Assembly (NCBI RefSeq): GCF_002269255.1
Contig: NZ_CP022823.1
Span: 2,542,001-2,606,000 of the forward strand
Direction of reading: 5' to 3'
Source of the DNA: Klebsiella quasivariicola
Lineage (GTDB): Bacteria > Pseudomonadota > Gammaproteobacteria > Enterobacterales > Enterobacteriaceae
DNA: 64,000 nt
Both the position numbers and the translations under genes were made by a program. The notes below the pieces were generated by a model. That model was not told the DNA's origin. It did no database searches and was given only the letters and a program-made list of their open reading frames with translations. Shown piece after piece: positions 8,019 through 16,897 of the stretch. The first letter of the stretch is position 1. Every line of letters starts with the position of its first letter.

Positions 8019-8942
8019 TCAGGCAGGCATGGATTTGCGGATGGCGCTAAGCAGCGTTTGTGTCCCCGGGGTCAGTGTCGCATCGACGCGGGTCAGAATG
8101 CCGATGGGCTCCCCGGCGCCCTGGGTGGCGATCGGCAGGGCGGTCAGCACGCCACGACGAAGATCGTCTTTCACCGCCCCGGAAGGCACGAACCACACAT
8201 AGTCGAAATCGACCGTCAGCTGCCGCGACAGGGAGGCCGAGAGGGTCTCAATGCAGCCGGCGGGCATTTTACAGCCCTGACTCTGCAGGAGTGCCTCAGC
8301 ATTTTGCCGCGGTACAGTGCCCTTCGGTGAGACCACCACTGGCCAGTCCATGACCCGGCTAAGGGTCACCGTCTCCTGAAGCAGGGGGTGTCCCGGACGA
8401 ACCACCAGCTTCAGGGATTCAAGGAACAGCAGCTCGTAATGCAGCCCGCTCATCAATTCAGGATCGGACATGCGTCCAATGCCGATATCAATCTCCCCGG
8501 ATTTTAACCCGGCAAGCAGCATAGTGTTGTTCATGGTGGCGACCTGCAGCGTGATATCTTTTTGCTGCTTATGGAACTGGCCGATCACCGTAGGCAGGAT
8601 CCCCAGCGCGGCGGTGGGCAGCGCGCCGATGCGCACGACGTCGTTATTCATACCCTCTTTGCGGTTCAGCGCCTGGCCGGCGGAGTTAAGGGCATCAAGC
8701 ACCTTAACGGCATGCGTCAGAAACTGTTCACCGACCAGGGTCAGCTGTGCTCCCAGACGGCCTCGCTCAAACAGCCGGGTACCGGTCAACTGTTCTAGCT
8801 CGTTAAGCGTTTTCGAGAGTGCTGGCTGGCTCAGATTTAATGTTTCAGCCGCGCGCCCCAGCGTTCCCTGTTGAGCGACGGCCACGAAGGTGTGTAGATG
8901 GCGCAAGCGAATGCGCTGACTGAAGAGACCATTTTTTTCCAT
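8019..8942 (-). CDS. pcaQ: LysR-family regulator of protocatechuate genes, PcaQ-like
   Basis: A 307-residue LysR activator. The N-terminal winged helix-turn-helix covers residues ~10-70 (LRHLHTFVAVAQQGTLGRAAETLNLSQPALSKT), followed by a periplasmic-binding-protein-like effector domain. It lies downstream of pcaHG on the same strand, separated by 175 bases, which is the basis for the PcaQ call together with overall resemblance. In known systems PcaQ activates pca genes in response to beta-carboxy-muconate-type intermediates; that response is inferred here. Confidence 0.82.
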   Translation of the reverse strand: MEKNGLFSQRIRLRHLHTFVAVAQQGTLGRAAETLNLSQPALSKTLNELEQLTGTRLFERGRLGAQLTLVGEQFLTHAVKVLDALNSAGQALNRKEGMNNDVVRIGALPTAALGILPTVIGQFHKQQKDITLQVATMNNTMLLAGLKSGEIDIGIGRMSDPELMSGLHYELLFLESLKLVVRPGHPLLQETVTLSRVMDWPVVVSPKGTVPRQNAEALLQSQGCKMPAGCIETLSASLSRQLTVDFDYVWFVPSGAVKDDLRRGVLTALPIATQGAGEPIGILTRVDATLTPGTQTLLSAIRKSMPA

Positions 8943-9117
8943 AGTAAGATGATGTTAAAAACACAGCGGTGAAAGAGACAAGCGGCCTTGTTTAAATTTG
9001 ATAACCAGATAGCAAAATATTATTAACATTTGACCTGGTTATATTACAAGATCTTTCCCGGTGATTTAAAAACGCCTTCGCCCCACAGAGACGGGGCGAA
9101 GGGGGGTCAGCGCGACG

Positions 9118-9738
9118 CTAAATATCGAAAAAGACGGTTTCGTTTTCGCCCTGCAGATAAATGTCGAAGCGATAGACCACTTCTGCACCGCGAACTTCAC
9201 GCTCGGCGATCAACGTTTTGCGTCTCACCTCCCACTCGATGAGATTGAGCACCGGGTCGCTGGCATTGGCCTCGTGTTCATCGGCAAAATACATCCGCGT
9301 GTTCAGGCCGATGTTGATCCCCCGCGCGACGACCCACAGGTTGACGTGCGGCGCCATCAGGCGGCCGTCGCGGCCAACCACCGGGCCAGGCTTAATGGTT
9401 TCAAAACGCCAGACGCCGGAGGTGAAATCAGAACAGGTACGTCCCCAGCCGCGGAAGGCCGGGTCGACGGCTTTCTGCTGCTGACGGTCGTCAGGATGGT
9501 TATAGCGACCCGCGGCGTTGGCCTGCCAGATCTCCAGCAGCACGTCGCGGACCGGCGTTCCGGAACCGTCGATAACCCGGCCTTCAATGGTAATTCGCTC
9601 CCCGGCTGTATCGGCGGTGGTGAGGACCGGACCAAAGTTTTTCTCAAAAATATGAAAACCCGCGGCGTCCGGCGCCAGACCGATATGAACATAAGGTCCC
9701 GCCGTCTGCGAGGCGGTTTCAGGCAGATACTCTTTCAT
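9118..9738 (-). CDS. pcaG: Protocatechuate 3,4-dioxygenase alpha subunit
   Basis: A 206-residue intradiol ring-cleavage dioxygenase subunit. With PcaH it opens protocatechuate to beta-carboxy-cis,cis-muconate. The conserved core is seen as DVLLEIWQANAAGRYNHPDD (near 83-102) and the typical beta strands ending in YRFDIYLQGENETVFFDI. As expected for the alpha chain, it lacks the full set of iron ligands found in the beta chain. Its ATG overlaps the pcaH stop by four bases (translational coupling). The rest of the beta-ketoadipate pathway is not in this window. Confidence 0.94.
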   Translation of the reverse strand: MKEYLPETASQTAGPYVHIGLAPDAAGFHIFEKNFGPVLTTADTAGERITIEGRVIDGSGTPVRDVLLEIWQANAAGRYNHPDDRQQQKAVDPAFRGWGRTCSDFTSGVWRFETIKPGPVVGRDGRLMAPHVNLWVVARGINIGLNTRMYFADEHEANASDPVLNLIEWEVRRKTLIAEREVRGAEVVYRFDIYLQGENETVFFDI

Positions 9739-10475
9739 CGGGCGGCCCCCTGAGTGCGATTTTCAAACAGCGTGGCGCGATGGCCGCGCAGAACAAGGTC
9801 GAAGCGGTAGGCCAGACAATCCAGCGGCACGGCAGCGTGCATATCCAGCTCGGCGATCAGCGTGCGCACGGCGTCGTCATTATTAATGGTTCGGACGATC
9901 GGGCACTGTTTAATCAGCGGATCGCCTTCGAAGTACATCTGGGTGATCAGGCGCTGCGCCCAGGCGTCGCCTGAGAGCGAGAAATGAATATGCGCCGGAC
10001 GCCAGTCGCTGGCCTGGTTGCGCCAGGGATAAGGGCCGGGCTTGATGGTGCGAAAACAGTAATAGCCGTTGTCATCGGTGAGCACCCGGCCACAGCCGCC
10101 GAAGTTTGGGTCAATCGGGGCCAGATACTGATCTTTTTTATGTCGGTAACGGCCGCCGGCATTGGCCTGCCAGACTTCCACCAGGGTATTTTTCATCGGC
10201 CGGCCAAAGCCGTCGCGGACATAGCCGTGGACGATGATTCGCTCGCCAATCGGCAGGCCTTCTTTGGCGTAGTTGAGGATAAGATCGTTATCCAGAGGGC
10301 CCAGATCGTCGTGGCTGAAAACCGGCCCGGTGATCTCTGACAATGAATTCTGCAGGGAGATCAGGGCGTTTTTCGGGGAGCGCAGGACGCTGGTTTTATA
10401 GCCCGGCGCGTAAGCGGGCGGGTGACTACTGTAGCCGCGATGGATAACCTCGCGTGGTGACCATTTGTCGTTCAT
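9735..10475 (-). CDS. pcaH: Protocatechuate 3,4-dioxygenase beta subunit
   Basis: A 246-residue catalytic subunit carrying the non-heme ferric centre. The sequence shows VEVWQANAGGRYRHKKDQY (first Tyr ligand region, near 105-123), GYYCFRTIKPGPYPWRNQ (second Tyr) and RPAHIHFSLSGDAW (the two His ligands). The start follows CGGAGTA. It is the first gene of the pcaHG pair. A CATAAC-N5-GTTATG inverted repeat about 100 bases upstream is a candidate PcaQ site. The upstream gene ydcJ is divergent. Confidence 0.95.
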   Translation of the reverse strand: MNDKWSPREVIHRGYSSHPPAYAPGYKTSVLRSPKNALISLQNSLSEITGPVFSHDDLGPLDNDLILNYAKEGLPIGERIIVHGYVRDGFGRPMKNTLVEVWQANAGGRYRHKKDQYLAPIDPNFGGCGRVLTDDNGYYCFRTIKPGPYPWRNQASDWRPAHIHFSLSGDAWAQRLITQMYFEGDPLIKQCPIVRTINNDDAVRTLIAELDMHAAVPLDCLAYRFDLVLRGHRATLFENRTQGAAR

Positions 10476-10579
10476 CGGGTACTCCGTATAGACGGTAGAG
10501 GGGCATGTTGTTGTAATGTCGCCAGAATCAGTGTGTGTAAATGCATTGTTAATTTAAAGTGAAATTACAGGGTGTTTTT

Positions 10580-10596
10580 CATAACTGTGGGTTATG
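10580..10596. promoter_or_regulatory. Inverted repeat between pcaH and ydcJ, possible PcaQ site
   Basis: CATAAC-TGTGG-GTTATG is a perfect 6-bp inverted repeat. Its core, ATAAC...GTTAT, resembles the ATAACC-N4-GGTTAA site I recall for Sinorhizobium PcaQ, with one base less between halves. It is about 105 bases from the pcaH start and 119 from ydcJ. Confidence 0.4.
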
Positions 10597-10714
10597 CCCC
10601 GCGCCGCGTCACTGGAGTGAAGCAGGTTATCGCCATCACAGTTTGTAAATTCTTCCCCCCGCCGGGAGGCAGCTTTCCTACACTCCAGGAAGTATTCACT
10701 GGAGGTAACACATC

Positions 10715-12058
10715 ATGGCGAACACCATCACGGCTGATGAGATTCGGGAGCACTTTTCGCAGGCCATGTCGGCCATGTACCAGCAGGAAGTTCCGCAGTA
10801 CGGGGCGCTGCTGGAGCTGGTGGCTGACGTCAACCTGGCGGTACTGGAAAATAATCCACAGCTGCATGAACAACTGGCCAATGCCGACGAGCTGGCGCGC
10901 CTGAACGTGGAGCGCCACGGCGCGATCCGCGTGGGCACGGCGGAGGAACTGGCGACGCTGCGTCGCATGTTTGCCATCATGGGGATGTATCCCGTGAGTT
11001 ATTACGATCTTTCGCAGGCGGGGGTGCCGGTGCACTCCACGGCGTTTCGTCCTATCGACGATGCCGCGCTGTCGCGCAATCCGTTTCGGGTTTTCACCTC
11101 ACTGCTGCGCCTGGAGCTGATTGAAAATCGTGCTCTGCGCGAGCGGGCCGCGGCGATCCTCGCCCGGCGCAACATCTTCACTCCCCGCTGTCTGGCGCTG
11201 ATTGCGCAGTATGAAGCTGAGGGCGAATTCACCTCTGCCGACGCGCGCGAGTTTGTGCAGGAGGCGCTGGAGACCTTTCGCTGGCACCGGCATGCCACCG
11301 TCGATGAGGAAACGTACCACGCTCTGCATCGCGAGCACCGCCTGATAGCCGATGTGGTCTGCTTTCCGGGATGCCATATCAACCACCTGACGCCGCGGAC
11401 GCTGGATATTGACCGCGCCCAGGCCCTGATGCCAGAGTGCGGCATTGAGCCCAAAGCGCTGATTGAAGGGCCACCGCGCCGGGAGGTTCCGATCCTCCTG
11501 CGGCAGACCAGCTTTAAGGCGCTTGAGGAGCCGGTAATGTTCGCCGGCGAACATAAAGGTACCCACAGCGCTCGCTTTGGCGAAATTGAGCAGCGCGGCG
11601 TGGCGCTGACGCCAAAAGGACGCGCGCTGTATGACCGACTGCTGCAGGCGGCAGGGACCGGCAAAGACAATCTCAGCCACCAGCTGCATCTGCAGGAGGT
11701 GTTTCGTGAATTTCCCGACAGTGAATTTCTGCTGCGTCAGCAGGGGCTGGCCTGGTTTCGTTACCGCCTGACCCCCGCCGGTGAGGCGCATCGCCAGGCA
11801 TTTCGCCCGGGGGACGATCCGCAGCCGCTGATTGAGCGCGGGTGGGTGGTCGCCCAGCCGATTATTTATGAAGACTTTTTACCGGTCAGCGCGGCGGGTA
11901 TTTTTCAGTCTAATCTGGGCAATGAAATTCAGGCGCGCAGCCACGGGAATGCCAGTCGCGAGGTCTTTGAGGCGGCGCTGGGCTGCCCGGTGCAGGATGA
12001 GTTTGAACTGTACCGGCAGGCGGAGGAGCGCAGCAAACGACGTTGCGGTCTGCTGTAA
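10715..12058 (+). CDS. ydcJ: YdcJ, 2-oxoadipate dioxygenase/decarboxylase-family protein
   Basis: A 447-residue metalloprotein of the VOC-like DUF1338 family, the same length as E. coli YdcJ. Pseudomonas HglS, a characterised relative, turns 2-oxoadipate into 2-hydroxyglutarate in lysine catabolism. Conserved His and Glu residues expected to bind iron are found in VHSTAFRPID (near residue 106) and in DVVCFPGCHINHLTPRTLD (near 210). Start follows CTGGAGG. Whether the substrate is 2-oxoadipate here is inferred from the family. Confidence 0.9.
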   Translation: MANTITADEIREHFSQAMSAMYQQEVPQYGALLELVADVNLAVLENNPQLHEQLANADELARLNVERHGAIRVGTAEELATLRRMFAIMGMYPVSYYDLSQAGVPVHSTAFRPIDDAALSRNPFRVFTSLLRLELIENRALRERAAAILARRNIFTPRCLALIAQYEAEGEFTSADAREFVQEALETFRWHRHATVDEETYHALHREHRLIADVVCFPGCHINHLTPRTLDIDRAQALMPECGIEPKALIEGPPRREVPILLRQTSFKALEEPVMFAGEHKGTHSARFGEIEQRGVALTPKGRALYDRLLQAAGTGKDNLSHQLHLQEVFREFPDSEFLLRQQGLAWFRYRLTPAGEAHRQAFRPGDDPQPLIERGWVVAQPIIYEDFLPVSAAGIFQSNLGNEIQARSHGNASREVFEAALGCPVQDEFELYRQAEERSKRRCGLL

Positions 12059-12099
12059 AATCAGTACCCTGCTGGCATCAGCCTTACAGGGAGCAGGTT

Positions 12100-13605
12100 A
12101 TGCAACATCCGTCGAAACCGTTGGCGAAAACCCGGCAGGGAAGTCTGGCCGGGTGCGAAGAGCAGGGGATTTATATCTGGCGCGGTATTCCGTACGCTGC
12201 GCCGCCCGTCGGCCCGCTGCGCTGGCGTGCGCCACAGCCCCCTGCGCGCTGGCAGGGCGTCCGCCAGGCCGACGCCTTTTCCGCCGCCAGCTGGCAGGAC
12301 ATTGACTACTGCCGTGAACTCGGCGGCGGCGATCCCGGCCGTTTCAGTGAAGACTGCTTATATCTCAACGTCTGGGCCCCCGCCAGCGCCGCGCAGCCGC
12401 TGCCGGTGATGGTCTGGCTGCACGGCGGCGGGTTTACCATCGGCGCCGGCAGCCTGCCGCCTTACGATGGCAAAGCGCTTGCCAGCCGTGACGTGGTGGT
12501 GGTGACGGTCAACTATCGTCTGGGACATCTCGGCTTTTTTGCTCATCCGGCGCTGGAGGAAGAGGCAGGCGAACGCCTGTACAATTTCGCGCTACTCGAC
12601 CAGATTGCCGCCCTACAGTGGGTCCAGGAGAATATCCACGCCTTCGGCGGGGATGCCGCTAATGTCACGCTGTTTGGCGAATCCGCCGGGGCGCGCAGCG
12701 TACTGTCGCTGATGGCTTCGCCCAAAGCCAAAGGATTGTTCCATAAGGCGATTATCCAGAGCGGGTATACGTTACCCGACCTGCCGCGGGAGAGGGCGCT
12801 GGAGAAAGGCCGCCTGCTGGCGGAACATTTCGCCTTGCCTAATGCCAGCGCAGACCAGCTGCGCGCGATCCCGGCGGAGGCGTTCTGGTCGCTCACCGCG
12901 CCGCTCAATACGGGCCCGGCCCCCATTGCCGGGGACATAGTCCTCCCGCAGCCGATGCTGGAGACTTTTTTCGCCGGGCGCCAGCACCCGATGCCGGTGA
13001 TGATCGGCTCCAACAGCGATGAAGCCAGCGTGATGGCGGTGTTTGGCGTCGATATCGCCGGGCAGATCCAGAAGCTGCGCCGCGAGCGCCGTCTGGGATT
13101 GGGGCTTATCAAACTCCTCTATCCCGGCGTGAAGGGTGATGAAGCGCTGGGACGGGAAGTCTGCCGGGATATGGCGTTTACTACTCTCGGCTATGTGGTG
13201 ATGCAGGCCCAGCAGCGCGTCGGCCAGCCGTGCTGGCGTTACTGGTTTGATTATGTCGCGCAAGCGGAGCATGACACCTATCCACACGGCGCCTGGCATG
13301 GCAACGAAGTGCCCTATGTGTTTGATAACCTGCAGCTGACAGAACCCGTCCGGCAGTACGCCAGCGCAGCGGATCTGGCCTTTGCCGCCCAGGTCGCTGA
13401 CTACTGGGTCCAGTTTGCCCGCGTCGCCAGCGGCGAACAGGCGCTTGCCGGCGCGGTGCGCTGGCCGGCCTGCCTGCGCGGACGGGACCGTCTGTTGCGC
13501 ATTGGGTTGCATAAACGTGCCGGGTTTAAAGTGGAGAATCGCTTTATGCGCGCGCGGCTGGCGCTGTTTCGTCGGGTGATGAAGCACCATGTGACGCTGG
13601 ACTAA
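12100..13605 (+). CDS. Type B carboxylesterase (para-nitrobenzyl esterase family)
   Basis: A 501-residue alpha/beta-hydrolase esterase. The start at 12100 is preferred because GGGAGCAGG precedes it; an in-frame upstream ATG at 12043 overlaps the end of ydcJ. The family hallmarks are clear: entry motif GIPYAAPPVGPLRWRAP, EDCLYLNVWAP, oxyanion loop VWLHGGGFTIGAG, and nucleophile elbow TLFGESAGARS (Ser near residue 196). HGAWHGNEVPYVF near 407-419 supplies the catalytic His. No signal peptide is seen, so it is probably cytosolic. The natural ester is unknown. It may be cotranscribed with ydcJ (41-base gap). Confidence 0.9.
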   Translation: MQHPSKPLAKTRQGSLAGCEEQGIYIWRGIPYAAPPVGPLRWRAPQPPARWQGVRQADAFSAASWQDIDYCRELGGGDPGRFSEDCLYLNVWAPASAAQPLPVMVWLHGGGFTIGAGSLPPYDGKALASRDVVVVTVNYRLGHLGFFAHPALEEEAGERLYNFALLDQIAALQWVQENIHAFGGDAANVTLFGESAGARSVLSLMASPKAKGLFHKAIIQSGYTLPDLPRERALEKGRLLAEHFALPNASADQLRAIPAEAFWSLTAPLNTGPAPIAGDIVLPQPMLETFFAGRQHPMPVMIGSNSDEASVMAVFGVDIAGQIQKLRRERRLGLGLIKLLYPGVKGDEALGREVCRDMAFTTLGYVVMQAQQRVGQPCWRYWFDYVAQAEHDTYPHGAWHGNEVPYVFDNLQLTEPVRQYASAADLAFAAQVADYWVQFARVASGEQALAGAVRWPACLRGRDRLLRIGLHKRAGFKVENRFMRARLALFRRVMKHHVTLD

Positions 13606-13659
13606 ATGTCGCCATGGCGAAGGGAGTGACCGCCGCCACCGGATGGTGACGGCGTCATG

Positions 13660-14748
13660 TCACATGACCACTACCGGCTTGATCACCTTGCCGGAAGCTG
13701 AATCGGCAAACGCCTGGTTGATCTCGGCCAGCGGATAGCGCTGGATGAGCTTATCAACCGGGAATTTGCCCTGCTTATAAAGCTGAACCAGCAGTGGAAT
13801 GAACAGGGCCGGAACGGCATCGCCTTCAATCACCCCGACCAGCGATTTGCCTTCCGCCATCAGGTCGTTCTGCACGTTAAAGGTGATATCGCCGGTAAAG
13901 CCCACTATCGCCACCGTGCCTAACGGTTTTACCGCGTGCACGGCCTGCAGCACGATAGCCGACACGCCGGTGGTTTCCACCGCGTAGTGCGCCCCTTTAC
14001 CGGTGATCGCTTTGATGCGGGCAACGGCATCTTGTGCTGTGCCGTTGATCTGATGCGCGGCGCCCAGTTCAGCGGCCAGGGCGAGGCGATTGTCATGGAT
14101 ATCCACCGCGATAATCTGCGAGCAGCCGGTTAATTTCGCCGCCATGATCGCGCTGAGCCCCACCGCGCCGCAGCCAAACACCACCAGTGATTCCCCCACG
14201 ACCGGTTTCAGGCGGTTAAGCACCGTCCCGCTGCCGGTCTGGATGCCGCAGCCCAGCGGGCCGAGTAGCGTAAGATCAACCTCCGGGTCGACCACGATGG
14301 CATTGGTTGCGCGGGTGACCACATACTGGCTGAACGATGACTGGCCAAAAAACAGGGACAGATCCTGGTCTCCCAGGCGATAAGGGGTGGTGCCATCCTC
14401 ACGGCGACCGCCAAAGTTAAGTGGATTAAAGTCTTCGCAGGCGGAAGGATGGTTGCTTAAACAGTTTTCGCAATGGTGACAGGCGGCGTAGCTGAGCACC
14501 ACATGATCGCCTGCCTTAATTCCGGTGACCGCTTCTCCGACGCTGGCTACCACCCCGGCTCCTTCATGACCGAGGATCGCCGGCATGGGCACCACCCCGG
14601 GGTTGTCGCGCATCACCGCGTCGGTGTGACACACGCCGGTGGCGGCGATTTTGACCAATATCTCATCCTTGCCCGGCCGGGCGACCTCGATGTCTTTAAT
14701 GACGAAAGGCTGCTGATTGCCCAGCGTGACGGCTGCTTTTACTTGCAT
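13660..14748 (-). CDS. Zinc-dependent aryl-alcohol-type dehydrogenase
   Basis: A 362-residue medium-chain NAD(P)-dependent alcohol dehydrogenase. Catalytic zinc residues are in ATGVCHTDAV and GHEGAGVV, the four structural-zinc cysteines in ACHHCENCLSNHPSACEDF (near 88-106), and the nucleotide-binding motif in FGCGAVGLSAIMAAK (near 193). The pattern FGQSSFSQYVVT plus overall layout resembles benzyl/aryl-alcohol dehydrogenases (XylB type). Nearby pca genes fit an aromatic role, but it is transcribed alone. Start follows CAGGAGT. Confidence 0.85.
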   Translation of the reverse strand: MQVKAAVTLGNQQPFVIKDIEVARPGKDEILVKIAATGVCHTDAVMRDNPGVVPMPAILGHEGAGVVASVGEAVTGIKAGDHVVLSYAACHHCENCLSNHPSACEDFNPLNFGGRREDGTTPYRLGDQDLSLFFGQSSFSQYVVTRATNAIVVDPEVDLTLLGPLGCGIQTGSGTVLNRLKPVVGESLVVFGCGAVGLSAIMAAKLTGCSQIIAVDIHDNRLALAAELGAAHQINGTAQDAVARIKAITGKGAHYAVETTGVSAIVLQAVHAVKPLGTVAIVGFTGDITFNVQNDLMAEGKSLVGVIEGDAVPALFIPLLVQLYKQGKFPVDKLIQRYPLAEINQAFADSASGKVIKPVVVM

Positions 14749-15189
14749 AGCATGACTCCTGAATGAATTCCCTGGAGAGCGTGAAGGGATAGCCCGGACG
14801 GCGCTCCCGTGTTGGCCGCTAACATAAAGATATTGCGCGGTTATCCATCAAAACTTAGCACCAGGCGTGGCGGAAATTTACGCGAATCGTGCCTAAAAAT
14901 AGCGCATGGTGGGGAGGTATAAATGTAATAAATATTCAGCGACAGAGAATAGCTATCCGGTCAATAATTCAGCGCGGCAAGCCGCAGGGGGCGAGTCTGC
15001 AGCTCGTGCAGACTCGCTGGCAAAAGTAAAAATACAGGCAGTTCCGCTGGACAGGGCTTTTTTACCCTTTTTTCTGCGGCCAACAATTGGATTATTAATC
15101 GTTTTTGTCTAGAGTGGGCGGAATTTATCACGCAACGTGATGTGGCGTTGCGTATCAATTCACCCGTGTAGAAGGACGCTTTCTCAGGC
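14749..15189. promoter_or_regulatory. Intergenic region with opgD promoter candidate and strong inverted repeat
   Basis: This 441-base gap between divergent genes has no convincing ORF. It contains a perfect 11-bp inverted repeat (14991-15001 and 15007-15017, 5-base loop, not followed by T residues) and a sigma70-like promoter facing opgD (TTGGAT at 15087-15092, 17 bp, TAGAGT at 15110-15115), giving a leader of about 70 bases. Confidence 0.45.
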
Positions 15190-16845
15190 ATGAACCGCAG
15201 ACGTTTTCTTAAATCTTCCATGGCTGTTGCCGCCGTATGCGGAACGTCAGGAGTCGCTTCCTTATTCAGCCAGGCCGCTTTTGCCGGGGACGCGGGCATT
15301 GCCGACGGGCAAACGCGTCGTTTCGATTACACCGTGCTGCAGGCCATGGCCCACGACCTGGCGCGTCAACCGTGGGGCGGCGCCCCGCGCGATCTGCCAC
15401 CGACGCTGGCCAACCTCACTCCGCAGGCCTACAACAGCATCCAGTACGACGCCAACCACTCGCTGTGGAACAACATTGAAGAACGCAAACTGGACATCCA
15501 GTTTTTCCACGTCGGGATGGGGTTCCGTCGCCGCGTGCGGATGTTCTCTTTAGACGCTAATACCCAACAGGCGCGCGAAATCCACTTCCGCCCGGAGCTG
15601 TTTAAGTACAACGACGCTGGCGTTGACACCCGCCAGCTGGAAGGCCAGTCTGACCTCGGCTTCGCCGGGTTCCGGGTGTTTCAAGCGCCCGAACTGGCAC
15701 GCCGTGATATCGTGGCGTTCCTCGGCGCCAGCTACTTCCGCGCCGTAGACAGCACCTATCAATATGGCCTGTCGGCCCGTGGTCTGGCAGTAGATACCTT
15801 TACCGATACCCCGGAAGAGTTCCCCGACTTCACCTCCTTCTGGTTCGAAACGGTCAAAGGGGATGCCACGGTGTTTACCGTTTACGCGCTGCTGGACAGC
15901 CCGAGCATCACCGGTGCCTATAAATTCACTATCCACTGCCAGGATACGCAGGTCATTATGGACGTAGAGAACCACCTCTACGCCCGCAAGGACATCAAAC
16001 AGCTGGGTATCGCCCCGATGACCAGTATGTTCAGCTGCGGCAACAACGAGCGCCGGATGTGCGATACCATTCACCCGCAGATCCACGACTCCGATCGGCT
16101 GTCGATGTGGCTGGGCAACGGCGAGTGGGTTTGTCGACCGCTGAATAACCCGCAGAAGCTACAGTTCAATGCTTTCCAGGACAAGAACCCGCGCGGCTTC
16201 GGTCTGCTGCAGCTGGACCGCGATTTTTCCCACTATCAGGACGTGATGGGCTGGTATAACAAGCGTCCCAGCCTGTGGGTTGAGCCGCGTAATCAGTGGG
16301 GCAAAGGGGCGGTCAGCCTGATGGAGATCCCGACCACCGGCGAGACACTGGATAACATCGTCTGCTTCTGGCAACCAGAAAAGGCGGTGAAAGCCGGCGA
16401 CGAGCTGGACTTCCGCTATCGCCTATACTGGAGCGCGCAACCGCCGGTGAGCACGCCGCTGGCGCGCGTTCTCGCCACCCGCACCGGGATGGGGGGCTTC
16501 CCTGAGGGATGGGCGCCGGGTGAACATTACCCGGATAAGTGGGCGCGTCGCTTCGCCATCGACTTCGTCGGCGGCGATCTCAAGGCGGCCGCGCCGCGCG
16601 GTATTGAACCGGTGATCACCCTTTCCAGTGGGGAAGCGAAGCAGATAGAGATCCTCTACGTCGAGCCGTTCGATGGCTATCGTATCCTCTTTGACTGGTA
16701 TCCGACCTCGAATTCGACCGACCCGGTGGAGATGCGTCTGTTCCTGCGCTGTCAGGGGGCCGCTATCAGCGAAACCTGGCTTTATCAGTATTTCCCGCCG
16801 GCAGCGGATAAACGTAACTACGTTGACGACCGGATCATGAAATAA
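15190..16845 (+). CDS. opgD: Osmoregulated periplasmic glucan biosynthesis protein OpgD (MdoD)
   Basis: A 551-residue periplasmic protein that shapes the backbone of osmoregulated periplasmic glucans. It is exported by the Tat pathway, shown by MNRRRFLKSSMAVAAV with its twin arginine and the AAFA cleavage site near residue 32. The rest matches the MdoG/OpgD family: a beta-sandwich domain (RFDYTVLQAMAHDLA onward) and a second immunoglobulin-like domain at the C-terminus. In E. coli it sits next to ydcH and rimL; here ydcH is absent and rimL follows after 52 bases. Confidence 0.95.
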   Translation: MNRRRFLKSSMAVAAVCGTSGVASLFSQAAFAGDAGIADGQTRRFDYTVLQAMAHDLARQPWGGAPRDLPPTLANLTPQAYNSIQYDANHSLWNNIEERKLDIQFFHVGMGFRRRVRMFSLDANTQQAREIHFRPELFKYNDAGVDTRQLEGQSDLGFAGFRVFQAPELARRDIVAFLGASYFRAVDSTYQYGLSARGLAVDTFTDTPEEFPDFTSFWFETVKGDATVFTVYALLDSPSITGAYKFTIHCQDTQVIMDVENHLYARKDIKQLGIAPMTSMFSCGNNERRMCDTIHPQIHDSDRLSMWLGNGEWVCRPLNNPQKLQFNAFQDKNPRGFGLLQLDRDFSHYQDVMGWYNKRPSLWVEPRNQWGKGAVSLMEIPTTGETLDNIVCFWQPEKAVKAGDELDFRYRLYWSAQPPVSTPLARVLATRTGMGGFPEGWAPGEHYPDKWARRFAIDFVGGDLKAAAPRGIEPVITLSSGEAKQIEILYVEPFDGYRILFDWYPTSNSTDPVEMRLFLRCQGAAISETWLYQYFPPAADKRNYVDDRIMK

Positions 16846-16861
16846 CCCATGACAGCTGACC

Positions 16862-16882
16862 CCCGCAGGCAACCCCTGCGGG
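16862..16882. repeat. Hairpin between opgD and rimL
   Basis: CCCGCAGG/CCTGCGGG, a perfect 8-bp stem with a 5-base loop, lies in the short opgD-rimL gap. There is no T-run, so it may be an mRNA-stabilising or attenuating hairpin rather than a terminator. Confidence 0.5.
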
Positions 16883-16897
16883 CCAGAAGAGAGCGCC

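Noticed and set aside
12043..12099. Upstream in-frame start for the type B carboxylesterase
   Set aside because: It lies inside the end of ydcJ with no ribosome binding site; the ATG at 12100 has GGGAGCAGG.
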